A stretch of DNA of 64,000 bases from Haliscomenobacter sp040403615 (GTDB taxonomy: Bacteria; Bacteroidota; Bacteroidia; Chitinophagales; Saprospiraceae), in NCBI RefSeq assembly GCF_040403615.1, contig NZ_JBBAKG010000020.1, positions 14,687-78,686 of the forward strand, written 5' to 3'. Below, piece by piece: positions 44,939 through 53,834 of the stretch (its first letter is position 1; every line of letters starts with the position of its first letter). A program made the position numbers and the translations under genes. Under the pieces are notes generated by a model. That model was not told where the DNA came from and did no database searches. It saw only the letters and a program-made list of their open reading frames with translations.

Positions 44939-45709
44939 TTACTGCTTAGTGATTTTGAGCAGAGGCGCCATTTCAGGATCAGCAACTAATTCTGATCTGC
45001 GGTTTGCCGCTTTGCCTTCCTTTGTGCTGTTGTCTGCTTTTGGCATGGTTTCACCACGGCCAACGGTAGCAACCTGAGCTGGGCTAACGCCAGCTTTGAT
45101 CAACTCACGGCAGATTGCCAATGAACGCTTGGAAGACAATTCCCAGTTGTCTTGGTAAGCACCACCACCACGAACTTTGTCCGTATCGGTGTTGCCTTCT
45201 ACCAAAATTTTCAACTTTGGATTGCTTTTCAGTGTAGTTGCCAATTGAGCAACTGCATCACGCTGAGTTTTTGACAAGCCAAAAGAACCTGACTTGTAAT
45301 CCAGTGGTGCACTGCTAATCAAGTACAAACGGCCATCTCTTTCTTCGGCAGTCAAGCCGCTGCTCTTGTAAGCAGAGAAGATTCCGTTCACTTCGTTCTT
45401 GATTTTAGTCAATTCAGCCTGACTCATGTCCAATTTCTGCTGAACTGCGCTGATTTGAGCTTTTGTAGCATCAAGATCTTTGCGCAAGTTGGCGATTTCG
45501 CCATTCAAGCGTGCTTTTTCAGCTTCCAATTGGGTTTTCAGGTCAGCGTTTTCTTTCTCCAGGTTGGCTACTTTTGTCTGTGTTTCAGCCAAAGCCTTGT
45601 CTGCTGCTGCTTTGCTGGCAAGCAGTTCGTCAAACTTTTTCTTGGAAACACAAGATTGCATAGAACCTAGCGCAAGAACAACTACTAGTAAGTTGAGTAC
45701 TAGACGCAT
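44939..45709 (-). CDS. OmpA-family lipoprotein with coiled coil
   Basis: 256 residues. Signal peptide with lipobox SMQSC (Cys20). A heptad coiled coil about residues 25-115, rich in Ala, Lys, Glu and Leu, resembles Lpp/Pal-type spacers. The OmpA-like domain (about 125-245) has KILVEGNTDTD, WELSSKRSLAI and GRGETMPKADNSTKEGKAANRRSEL, the peptidoglycan-binding residues. It should tether the outer membrane to the wall. Confidence 0.93.
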   Translation of the reverse strand: MRLVLNLLVVVLALGSMQSCVSKKKFDELLASKAAADKALAETQTKVANLEKENADLKTQLEAEKARLNGEIANLRKDLDATKAQISAVQQKLDMSQAELTKIKNEVNGIFSAYKSSGLTAEERDGRLYLISSAPLDYKSGSFGLSKTQRDAVAQLATTLKSNPKLKILVEGNTDTDKVRGGGAYQDNWELSSKRSLAICRELIKAGVSPAQVATVGRGETMPKADNSTKEGKAANRRSELVADPEMAPLLKITKQ

Positions 45710-45840
45710 GTTTTTCTGTTTAATTTAAAAATGAATAGTTTCGTAACCATGATGGCGCTCTTGCCATAATAAGCTTTGGAATAGGAACGCGCCGATTCCA
45801 GCTTTTATCTTGCAAAACAAGGCATATTTTGTGAATAAAA

Positions 45841-45848
45841 CAAAACTA
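45841..45848 (-). promoter_or_regulatory. -7 element of the OmpA lipoprotein promoter
   Basis: Minus-strand TAGTTTTG, exact TAnnTTTG match, about 130 bp before the ATG. Confidence 0.45.
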
Positions 45849-45984
45849 CACCTAAATTTATTAGCAATGAAGGGCTGCTAAAGCTTAAATATGGCTTGGA
45901 GTTGCTCCCAAAGACAAAGAAGTGTTCCTTAAAATCGGAATACTCCAAATCAAATCTTAAATTCACCCTGATAAATTGGATCTT

Positions 45985-47451
45985 ATGAACAAGTTTTTTG
46001 TCTGCTTCTGCTACTGCATTCTGACTTTGGCCGGATTAACTGCGCAATCAAGGTTGGATACCAATACGTTTATTTTCCGAAACCTTATTCCTTTTAGCGC
46101 CACCCATGTTTTAACCGTCCAGCAAAACTGGAATGAGGACAACTTACCCGCAAAATTGTACATGCAGGTTTTGAATGGAACGCAGCCCATACCTGAAAAA
46201 TTGGTTGATCTCCAAAAAGGCTCCCTCAAATCTACGGTGAAAAGTATTTTTGCCTGGAATGGAAAACTCAACCTGCTTACTTCCTTGTATTATCCCGGGC
46301 CAGGACGGAGCAATTTCATCTGGCAACAGTTCGACCCTAACACTTTGAAAGACGAACACAGTCAGATTATCGATGCGGTTGCGACTCCGTACCCTGCTTT
46401 GTCCTCTACCTACCTGGGCTACGCCATTTCTCCTGATAGCAGTCGAATCGGGTTTTACAGTTGGATTTATGCGTATTCCAGTGACTCCGTACGCCTTAAT
46501 ATACAGGTGTACAATCGGAAAATGGAAAAGGAATGGTCGCGACAATTCAAATTGCCATTCAACAACAATCGCTTTTTTATCAATGATTGTGGTTTGCGAA
46601 GCAACGGTGAATTCTTTCTTTTTGCCGAAAACTACCTCAGCAAAATTGGTGCTGAAACAGTGATCAAAGCCAATCGGATTGAGCATTTGGCCTTCCAGTT
46701 TCGGCCAGATCGGGATACTGCCCGGATCATTCGACCTGTGTTGGCCAAAGGGGTATTTTTTTCTGGACTTAAATTTGGCATTGCTCCCGACGAAAAGCTG
46801 GTGGGTATTGGAATTTGGCAGGCTCCCCGCTTTGCGACCGAAAGTGGGTTTTTTCTGCTGCAATTGAAATCCGGGGAGGAGGCAGTTTCTCAAAATATTG
46901 AAATGCTACCAAAGGAAATGTACGCCCGTGCTGAGCGACAAGCCAAACAGGATTCCGTGCTGGGTGAAAATTTTGCTCCGTTTGGATTTTATGATTTTAG
47001 CATCAACAAGCTGGTTCTCCAGCGGGATGGTCAGGTTTTTGTTGCTGCCAATTACTACAATACCAGTCTTTTGATGCGCTTTGATGCTGAAAAAAAACTT
47101 AAATACCTGAGCATTTTACCAAGGATGGAGTATGGTTTTTTGCGCCATATTTATGACCAGGATTTTTTGGTGAAAGGAGATAGTACATACTGCCTTTTTA
47201 CCCAGGTAAATGATCAACTGGCTACACCTTATAAATTGATTCGCATTGGTGAAAATGGTGAACTGATCCACAGCACCATCAATTCCAGGGTCACGACTCG
47301 GCGACCAAAGTTTTCGCTCAACACCAATTTTTGTCAAATGGTGGGAGATCAAATGGTTCTGCTAGCCGCAACCGATAGTCAAGTGCCTTTTGGAAATCCT
47401 CGTACCGTCACTTTACGCGTTGAAAAGGTAGACAACGTGTTTAAAGAATAA
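45985..47451 (+). CDS. Secreted protein of unknown function, beta-propeller-like
   Basis: 488 residues from ATG 45985 (a TTG nine bases upstream is less likely). A signal peptide ends in LTLAGLTAQS. The remainder has repeated strands with aromatic-rich turns (AWNGKLNLLTSLYYPGPG, YLGYAISPDSSRIGFYSW, NKLVLQRDGQVFVAANYYN), suggesting a beta-propeller. No motif identifies a function. It converges with the 767-residue secreted protein gene, their stops 10 bp apart. Confidence 0.75.
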   Translation: MNKFFVCFCYCILTLAGLTAQSRLDTNTFIFRNLIPFSATHVLTVQQNWNEDNLPAKLYMQVLNGTQPIPEKLVDLQKGSLKSTVKSIFAWNGKLNLLTSLYYPGPGRSNFIWQQFDPNTLKDEHSQIIDAVATPYPALSSTYLGYAISPDSSRIGFYSWIYAYSSDSVRLNIQVYNRKMEKEWSRQFKLPFNNNRFFINDCGLRSNGEFFLFAENYLSKIGAETVIKANRIEHLAFQFRPDRDTARIIRPVLAKGVFFSGLKFGIAPDEKLVGIGIWQAPRFATESGFFLLQLKSGEEAVSQNIEMLPKEMYARAERQAKQDSVLGENFAPFGFYDFSINKLVLQRDGQVFVAANYYNTSLLMRFDAEKKLKYLSILPRMEYGFLRHIYDQDFLVKGDSTYCLFTQVNDQLATPYKLIRIGENGELIHSTINSRVTTRRPKFSLNTNFCQMVGDQMVLLAATDSQVPFGNPRTVTLRVEKVDNVFKE

Positions 47452-47461
47452 TAAAATTCAG

Positions 47462-49765
47462 TTATCTCGCTGCGTAAAACTTGAAGTATTTACATTCTTG
47501 TACGATGCGTTGGTAAAACTGGGTGTCGGCATAATCGCGGTTCATGATTCCAAAATACTCGTAGGTGCGGGTGCCACCCCGCCAGTAAAAATTGTTTTGC
47601 TCGCAACGGGCGGCCATAAAAGTAGCTCGGGCAGCCAGTTCTCTACTGCTGGTAAATTGCCGCGCCATATTGAAATAGCCCAAAGCTTGCGAACAATCAA
47701 AATGTTCTCGATTGCCCAGGGCAAAGCGTTCGTCGGGAACCAAATTGGGATCTTTGGCATTTTTGCGCCGCTTGAGGCTGGATCCACTCCGGAAATTGTC
47801 CATCACGGGCCAAGCCGAACCAAAGTAGGACATGTTGTAATAACCTAGCCCCATTTGGTAAAAAAATCCGCCTCCTTCCAATCGATTGGCCAGGGCACGG
47901 TATTCCAAATCCAGCATGCGCTCAATGATTTCCCCACGATTGAGAAACGTAACCGTATCGCGGATCGGGCAATTTACGCAGTCGCGAAAACGCTCTACAA
48001 AAGGTGCCCAAGCACCGTAATCCAACCAAGCATTGCGGTCAATTTTTTTCATTTCCTCTAATGAAGCGACCAATTGGTATTGATCCAATAAGACCGTTGC
48101 CTTCAGCATGTGGATATCATTGGGCGTAAGCAAGCTGTCGCCCTGCTTGAGCAGGTTGCGCTCCATGCGATTGAGGCGTTTTTGCTCCAGCATGGCCAAT
48201 AGGTCGTCGAGCTCGGTTTCCTGGGGATTGATGCGCAAATCTCTAAAAGGATGCTCGGCCAAAAAAGCTTTACCGGGCATATTGTAGCGTTTGTAGAGCC
48301 AACCCATTTTGTCGTGGGTGAATGGAGCAAATTTGGCTGGAAATCGCAAAACCAGCGGATTGTCGAGCAGGAGCTCGGCTACCTCGTCTTCCATTTCATC
48401 GTCTACCTTTTGATAGGAACCTATTTGCGCAGCCAATTTAAAAATCTCCAACTGCTCTTGCAAACTCTCGTCTTTGATTTGGTTTTCGATCCGCTCAAAG
48501 GATTTTTGTGCCGCATAAAAATCGCCCGCCACCATTTCCAGATAGCCATCGGCGATGGCCCACAACTCCGGAGTGCCCACTTTTTTTTCTGCATTGATTT
48601 TTTGGACAAAATCTTGCAGCTCGATCAGGTAATCACCGATTTTGGGTTGAGGAATTTGATGGTAACGGCGGTTTTGATCCCTATTTTTGTTGAATTCCAG
48701 CCCCAATAATTGCTTTTCAAGTCGACGCAATTCGCGTACCAGCAATACATCGAGGTATTCAATTTTGGGATCAAGCACATAAATGGCCCGCATTTCTTCC
48801 AGGGCACGACTGCGATCCAGGTAGGCACGCATGGCAAATAGGGTAGCTCGCTCTTGATTGTCTTTGCAAAGGATGTAAGCCTGCTTCCACTCTTCGTCGC
48901 TGCGGATGCGGAAACTTTGCAAGGCCGACTCGCGTTTGCTGGGGCAACGCAGAAACACCTGAGCATAATTGTATGCAGCTTCAGCGTAGCGGCCCAAAGA
49001 TTGCAGGGCGCCGGCACGGTGGCCGAGCATCCAATATTCGATCAAACTGGGATCGTTGTCTATCTTGGGTTTCAGCCAATCGTACAACTCAACTGTGCGG
49101 TTGTATTGCTTGGTATAATGCGCCATGCGGATGATCTGAAATGCATAACGCAGCCGAATATAGTGAGAATTACTCAACATAAACTCATCGCGGCCACGCA
49201 GGATCAAACTGTTGACAATGGCGGTGTTGCTGGGGGTTTCTTGCCAGGGATCGGTGGTGCTGACGTGCGGCTCAACATCCCGGGTGTATTGCAAGTAACG
49301 GAGGGTTTCGGTACAACCATTGCGGTACAGGTAATTGGCAAAGGTATTTTGGCGAAGGTAAGGACTCAGGCCATAGCCTTTCACGGTAATGCCGTTGATG
49401 ACTTCCTCCAGATCACTTTTGGGCCATTCATATACCACCGCGTAGATGTCGGCTTTTTCTGCCCGGGCGCAATAGCGACTGTGCCACTCTGCAATGTTGT
49501 CTTCGATCATGTTGGCTTTTTGCACGCCAAAACGTTCGTACAACACATCGAAACCCAATACATAAGCTGCTCCGGCCGCACTGCCTTTGATGATGCTGGA
49601 GCGCAGAAAAGAGTATCCCTTAAATTCGTGCAAATTGGGTCCACAATCGCCACCTACGCTCAGTGGCCAAACCAATACCAACAGGCCAAGACCAAAGGCA
49701 CTTGCCCGCAGTACATGTGGCATCCATGATTTAAAATACAGCGAAAACATCTTCCATCTGTGCAT
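47462..49765 (-). CDS. Large exported helical-repeat protein of unknown function
   Basis: 767 residues from ATG 49765; ATG 49750 or 49723 (MPHVLRAS) would give a tighter signal peptide (ASAFGLGLLVLVWPLSVGG). A mature N-terminus begins near DCGPNLHEFKGYSF. Residues about 200-560 look TPR-like (SLGRYAEAAYNYAQVFLRCP) and are rich in charged and aromatic residues. No family is recognised. Overlaps the end of the upstream lipoprotein gene by up to 35 nt, and is the last gene of a three-gene operon of exported proteins. Confidence 0.75.
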   Translation of the reverse strand: MHRWKMFSLYFKSWMPHVLRASAFGLGLLVLVWPLSVGGDCGPNLHEFKGYSFLRSSIIKGSAAGAAYVLGFDVLYERFGVQKANMIEDNIAEWHSRYCARAEKADIYAVVYEWPKSDLEEVINGITVKGYGLSPYLRQNTFANYLYRNGCTETLRYLQYTRDVEPHVSTTDPWQETPSNTAIVNSLILRGRDEFMLSNSHYIRLRYAFQIIRMAHYTKQYNRTVELYDWLKPKIDNDPSLIEYWMLGHRAGALQSLGRYAEAAYNYAQVFLRCPSKRESALQSFRIRSDEEWKQAYILCKDNQERATLFAMRAYLDRSRALEEMRAIYVLDPKIEYLDVLLVRELRRLEKQLLGLEFNKNRDQNRRYHQIPQPKIGDYLIELQDFVQKINAEKKVGTPELWAIADGYLEMVAGDFYAAQKSFERIENQIKDESLQEQLEIFKLAAQIGSYQKVDDEMEDEVAELLLDNPLVLRFPAKFAPFTHDKMGWLYKRYNMPGKAFLAEHPFRDLRINPQETELDDLLAMLEQKRLNRMERNLLKQGDSLLTPNDIHMLKATVLLDQYQLVASLEEMKKIDRNAWLDYGAWAPFVERFRDCVNCPIRDTVTFLNRGEIIERMLDLEYRALANRLEGGGFFYQMGLGYYNMSYFGSAWPVMDNFRSGSSLKRRKNAKDPNLVPDERFALGNREHFDCSQALGYFNMARQFTSSRELAARATFMAARCEQNNFYWRGGTRTYEYFGIMNRDYADTQFYQRIVQECKYFKFYAAR

Positions 49766-50756
49766 GACTAATTGCTTTGATCAAGCTGGGGTGTAAATGG
49801 TAAATTGCTACCCAACGCTGTGTCGCCGAAGGCAAATGCTTCCGTGCAAATTGCGCTGCAGCCTTAAGCTCGGGGTAGCCACATGTTTCCACCCGCAACA
49901 AATCACCTTGATACAAATAATGACCGTTAAGATAAGTACTTTTTTGCACGCGAAAGCGCTGTGGTGCAATCTCCTTAAAACGAGCATCGCCACGCAGGGT
50001 CTCTACCCGCAGGTCATTGAGCAAGCGGATCATTTCCCCTTCCCGAAAAAGCACCCCCCAGCTAAAGGCAGGCAGCACCACATCCAGGGGCAAAGCATAC
50101 CTGGGAAAAGGGGCATATGCGCTGACCGCAGGATTGGAAAATATCGAATTGTTCTCTTTCCAGTCTTCCACATTTCCCACATTGTACAACATCAACATGC
50201 CTCGCGCTACTGGTGGTATGCCCGTGCGTTGGGGGTATTTCCACTGGTGCAAGCGGATGGTCGCAGAAAGGGGGATGTGGATCTTTGCTAAACGTTGATC
50301 AAGTGCTTTCAAGAAATTAAAATATACCCTGCGGGTATTTGTGTTCCAGTCACAATCGATTTGCACCTCGGAAATGCCATTGACCAGCGGTACTGCTAAG
50401 TTCTCAATTTTGTAAAAAATGTGATGGACTAGTTTTTGCAGTTGTGCGTCACTTTCCACATGATCCCACGTACGGTTGGTGATGAATACTACAGGTACCA
50501 GTTGCAATTTTGCTAATCCAACTGTATCGATTTTGATGCTGGCTAGAGGGACAATCCGCCCACTACTTTCGTCCCAGTCAACATCAAAAAATTTGCTGTA
50601 AAGACGAGTAATTCCGAGAGATTGCAACCGCTGTTGTTCGGAACTGCTCAAAGCAAGACGGGTTTGCCAGTGGTAAAAAGCCCGCTCGGGCGGCGGCTGG
50701 CATGCGCAAAGCAAGAGGAGGCAAATAAACCATCCAATCGAAAATAGACGTTTCAA
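49731..50756 (-). CDS. Lipoprotein with TIM-barrel/DUF3142-like features
   Basis: 341 residues. The start is TTG (50754-50756); an in-frame stop lies just upstream, and no ATG precedes the lipobox LLLCAC (Cys19). The block SEVQIDCDWNTNTRRVYFNF followed by LSATIRLHQW resembles the strand-with-Asp and following strand of DUF3142 or glycosidase-like barrels; this is a weak inference. Middle gene of the operon, 37 bp after the TPR gene and overlapping the next gene. Probably faces the periplasm or cell surface. Confidence 0.68.
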   Translation of the reverse strand: MKRLFSIGWFICLLLLCACQPPPERAFYHWQTRLALSSSEQQRLQSLGITRLYSKFFDVDWDESSGRIVPLASIKIDTVGLAKLQLVPVVFITNRTWDHVESDAQLQKLVHHIFYKIENLAVPLVNGISEVQIDCDWNTNTRRVYFNFLKALDQRLAKIHIPLSATIRLHQWKYPQRTGIPPVARGMLMLYNVGNVEDWKENNSIFSNPAVSAYAPFPRYALPLDVVLPAFSWGVLFREGEMIRLLNDLRVETLRGDARFKEIAPQRFRVQKSTYLNGHYLYQGDLLRVETCGYPELKAAAQFARKHLPSATQRWVAIYHLHPSLIKAISHAQMEDVFAVF

Positions 50757-50793
50757 TGTAGATTTTTTTTACAACCCAAAATACACCGAAATT

Positions 50794-52308
50794 CTAAAAC
50801 TTAAGTCCCTTTAGCCTTCCCAATCCTGCCTTTGCAGCCTGGTGCAAGCTGGTACGGTAATCGCTAGGGCGCATTTCGGTACACAATTGAAAGTAGCGTT
50901 GCGCCTGGGGGTAATCCTTGCGCAATTCGCAGATCAAGCCAGCTTGAAGGGCTGCATTGCAGGCAAAATAATAGGTCGATTCGCGACCCATCGCAATGGT
51001 TTGGCGGTAAAGTTTCAGCGCATCATCCCAGCGCGACATACCGTGTAGCACTCTCCCCGATCGGTAAGTGTATTCCAGTTGCAAACCCTGATTTGGCCAG
51101 GTGTAGGTTTCTTTTTCTTTGAGTAAATCGTAGGCTTTTTGGAAATAGCCCCCATCAAAAAGCAAGCGTGCGCGCACAAGAACAGGATCTGGCATAAACC
51201 CACTTTGGGATTCCTCCAGCGCGTTTTTGTCCGACCCAAAATCAGCTACACCCTTTTGGCTGCACAATTGCAGGTAGCGCTTGTAACCACTGGTGTTGCC
51301 TTTGATCAATTCCGACCAGGCTAATTTTTGGTAAGCCTCCTTGATGTTGTTGCGCCCCCGAAAATTACTGAGAAAGCTAGAGAAATGCTGCGCAGCGTCG
51401 TCGTCTAGTCGGCGCAATTTGGCCAAACCCAATTGAAATTCCAAGGCCGGAAAATCCATAGCGCTTCCTTGTTTTGTGTACTTGCTGAGCATGTCGATGG
51501 CCTCGTTGTTGTGGCCACTGCGCAGGGCAACGCTGGATTTTAGAAAACAATGCAAGGGATTTTTGGCAGCATCCAAGTTCTGGTTTTGGAGAATTTTCCA
51601 GGCTTCTTCGGCGTCGTTTTCGAGATAAAGCACCAGGAAGGCATAGTACACCACGGTTTCGTCCTCAAATAGAAAATCATTTTGCCGCGCGTAGCGCATT
51701 ACCTTTTCCAACTCTGCTTTGCCCTGGGCAATCGAGCCTTGCATGCCGCCCAAAAGCTTTAGCCCCCACTGGTAATTGTCGGGAATGGTGCCGGCCATGG
51801 CGTGCAAAAGCCCCAGGTCTTTGTAATTGGGCATAAAGTTGGGAAACTTCTCCTGGTTCTTTTTGAGCAAGCGAAAGGCTTTGCCTGCGTTGGAAAAAGC
51901 ACCCAGGTAATCGCCAAATTTGAGGCGAACCAGTGACCACTGCAAAAAAATATCTCCCTGTGCATACAAGTAATAAGGCGACTGTGGATTGCCCGCTTTT
52001 ATTTTGTTCAGTCGCTGATCGAGGTGCTTTTTGAGAATGCTGTACTCCTCGGCATTTTCATTGATGTACAGACGGAAAAAATCGAGGTAATTTTCGATGT
52101 GGTAAACGGCGAGGTTGTCTGGATCCTGAATTTTGAGGCGGGCTAAAATGGCCGCGGATTCGTCGATGCGCAATGCGACGGCTTTCTGGTAAGCTTGCTT
52201 GATGGAGGCATTGTAGCTGAAATAAGCTTCAGCTTGTCCTGGTATCGCCCAATGCAACAAAAGCACCAGACCCAGCAATGTAGTTTTCTCTAGTAAGGTG
52301 TAGTTCAT
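50794..52308 (-). CDS. Exported TPR protein of unknown function
   Basis: 504 residues with a signal peptide (LLGLVLLLHWAIPGQAEA). Helical repeats throughout, with TPR-like pairs at about 230-330 (AWKILQNQNLDAAKNPLHCF) and near the C-terminus (ALKLYRQTIAMGRESTYYFA, AQRYFQLCTEMRPSDYRTSL). First gene of the three-gene operon, behind an exact -7 element at 52326-52333. The three products are all exported and of unknown function. Confidence 0.78.
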   Translation of the reverse strand: MNYTLLEKTTLLGLVLLLHWAIPGQAEAYFSYNASIKQAYQKAVALRIDESAAILARLKIQDPDNLAVYHIENYLDFFRLYINENAEEYSILKKHLDQRLNKIKAGNPQSPYYLYAQGDIFLQWSLVRLKFGDYLGAFSNAGKAFRLLKKNQEKFPNFMPNYKDLGLLHAMAGTIPDNYQWGLKLLGGMQGSIAQGKAELEKVMRYARQNDFLFEDETVVYYAFLVLYLENDAEEAWKILQNQNLDAAKNPLHCFLKSSVALRSGHNNEAIDMLSKYTKQGSAMDFPALEFQLGLAKLRRLDDDAAQHFSSFLSNFRGRNNIKEAYQKLAWSELIKGNTSGYKRYLQLCSQKGVADFGSDKNALEESQSGFMPDPVLVRARLLFDGGYFQKAYDLLKEKETYTWPNQGLQLEYTYRSGRVLHGMSRWDDALKLYRQTIAMGRESTYYFACNAALQAGLICELRKDYPQAQRYFQLCTEMRPSDYRTSLHQAAKAGLGRLKGLKF

Positions 52309-52325
52309 GTGGATCGTATTCGAAA

Positions 52326-52333
52326 CAAAGATA
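52326..52333 (-). promoter_or_regulatory. -7 element of the three-gene exported-protein operon
   Basis: Minus-strand TATCTTTG, exact TAnnTTTG match, 17 bp before the ATG; leader would be about 12 nt. A TTTA -33-like box is 16 bp upstream. Confidence 0.45.
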
Positions 52334-52439
52334 TCGTTTTTTATCTATATAAATTGGCTTTATGTTGTGTGGTTTGTAAGTTTTATTAAAAAATGAGGGA
52401 GAACGCATCAGTTCGTTAGTGCCGCCATGCATGGCCGCA

Positions 52440-53741
52440 CTACTCCGCCACCATTACCGACATCAATTCCTCGATTTCCTCTACTTCGATTGGAACATTG
52501 GCCATCAAATCCACTGGGCCAATATCGGTAACCAAAATATCGTTTTCGATGCGGATGCCCAGGTTTTCGTTGCGGATGTAAATGCCTGGTTCACAGGTGA
52601 AGACCATGCCTTCCTGGATCGGTACATACCGATCGGCCAGATCGTGTACATCCATACCCAGGTGATGTGAAGTGCCGTGCATAAAGTATTGCTTGTACAG
52701 GGGCAGTTCCGGATTTTGTTGTTCAATCTCTTTACGCGTCAGCAATTTGAGATCAATCAATGCACTTTCCATCATTTTGACCACTTCCTTGCTGTATTCT
52801 TCCAGGGTCGTTCCGGGCACGAGTAGCTGCTGCGCTTCGCGCATGATGTGCCGCACGGCATTGTACACATTGCGCTGTCGCGAACTAAATTGGCCACTTA
52901 CCGGAATGGTGCGCGTAAGATCGGAGGCATAACAAGCATATTCTGCCCCAAAATCCATCAACAGTACATCTCCAGCGCGACAAACCTGGTTGTTGCGGGT
53001 GTAATGCAAGATACAACTGTTGACGCCCGCTGCTATTATCGGATCATAGGCATGTCCAGTAGCGCGATTGCGCAAAAACTCATGCGTTATTTCTGCCTCG
53101 ATCTCGTATTCCATCACTCCTGGACGAACAAATTCAAGCACTCTGCGAAAGGCTTTTTCGGTAATGCCAATGGCTTGTTGAATGAGTTCGATTTCTACCG
53201 CTTGCTTGTTCATCATCAGCTTCTTGAGGATGGGCTGGGAGCGGTGGTATTTGTGTCCTGGGTAGCGGTCCATCAGATCGCGGGCCATGCGCATGTTGCG
53301 GGTTTGCATTTCGGGGATAAACCGATCGTGTTCTTCGGTATTGATGTAAACCCGCTTGGACAATAAAACCAACTCGTGCAAGATGGCGGGCATCTCGTCT
53401 AACCAGTACACTTTTTGGATGCCCGACACAGCTCGGGCTTGTTCTTTGCTGTATTTTTCGCCTTCCCAGATGGCAGTGTAATCGCTGGTGCGCTTGACAA
53501 AGGCCAGTTCCTGAAATCCTTCCTTGATGCAATCCGGGAACAATACCAGGATGGTTTCTTCCTGATCCAATCCGCTGAGGTAGAACAAACCCGAGTTTTG
53601 CCGAAAAGGGAAAAAAGTATCTCCACTGCGGGGCATCAGGTCATTGGCATAAAAAATAGCCAACGAATCGGGCTGCATTTTGCGCATGAAGCGCTTACGG
53701 TTGTTGCAAAAAAACTCCGGATTGATCGGGTCGTATTTCAT
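52440..53741 (-). CDS. pepP: Xaa-Pro aminopeptidase (aminopeptidase P family)
   Basis: 433 residues; M24 'pita-bread' metallopeptidase that removes an N-terminal residue before proline. Dinuclear-metal ligands are all present in order: Asp in LLMDFGAEYACYASD (two Asp), His in HGTSHHLGMDVHD, Glu in TCEPGIYI and Glu in IRIENDILVT. The N-terminal aminopeptidase P domain is complete. Preceded by an unusually good Shine-Dalgarno site for this phylum (53747-53755). Confidence 0.95.
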   Translation of the reverse strand: MKYDPINPEFFCNNRKRFMRKMQPDSLAIFYANDLMPRSGDTFFPFRQNSGLFYLSGLDQEETILVLFPDCIKEGFQELAFVKRTSDYTAIWEGEKYSKEQARAVSGIQKVYWLDEMPAILHELVLLSKRVYINTEEHDRFIPEMQTRNMRMARDLMDRYPGHKYHRSQPILKKLMMNKQAVEIELIQQAIGITEKAFRRVLEFVRPGVMEYEIEAEITHEFLRNRATGHAYDPIIAAGVNSCILHYTRNNQVCRAGDVLLMDFGAEYACYASDLTRTIPVSGQFSSRQRNVYNAVRHIMREAQQLLVPGTTLEEYSKEVVKMMESALIDLKLLTRKEIEQQNPELPLYKQYFMHGTSHHLGMDVHDLADRYVPIQEGMVFTCEPGIYIRNENLGIRIENDILVTDIGPVDLMANVPIEVEEIEELMSVMVAE

Positions 53742-53746
53742 GGTCG

Positions 53747-53755
53747 CTCTCCTTT
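53747..53755 (-). promoter_or_regulatory. Shine-Dalgarno-like site before pepP
   Basis: Minus-strand AAAGGAGAG, 5 bp from the ATG. Most genes in the window lack such a site, as is usual in Bacteroidota. Confidence 0.5.
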
Positions 53756-53834
53756 GGGGCTTAAGTTATAAAAGATATTGGTAAAAAATAAAAACTTGAG
53801 CTTACAAGTTGATGACAGTTTTCATTTCTATCTC

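Noticed and set aside
48854..49729. 291-codon open frame antisense to the 767-residue exported protein gene
   Set aside because: No start context or motifs; the opposite strand has a signal peptide and operon structure.
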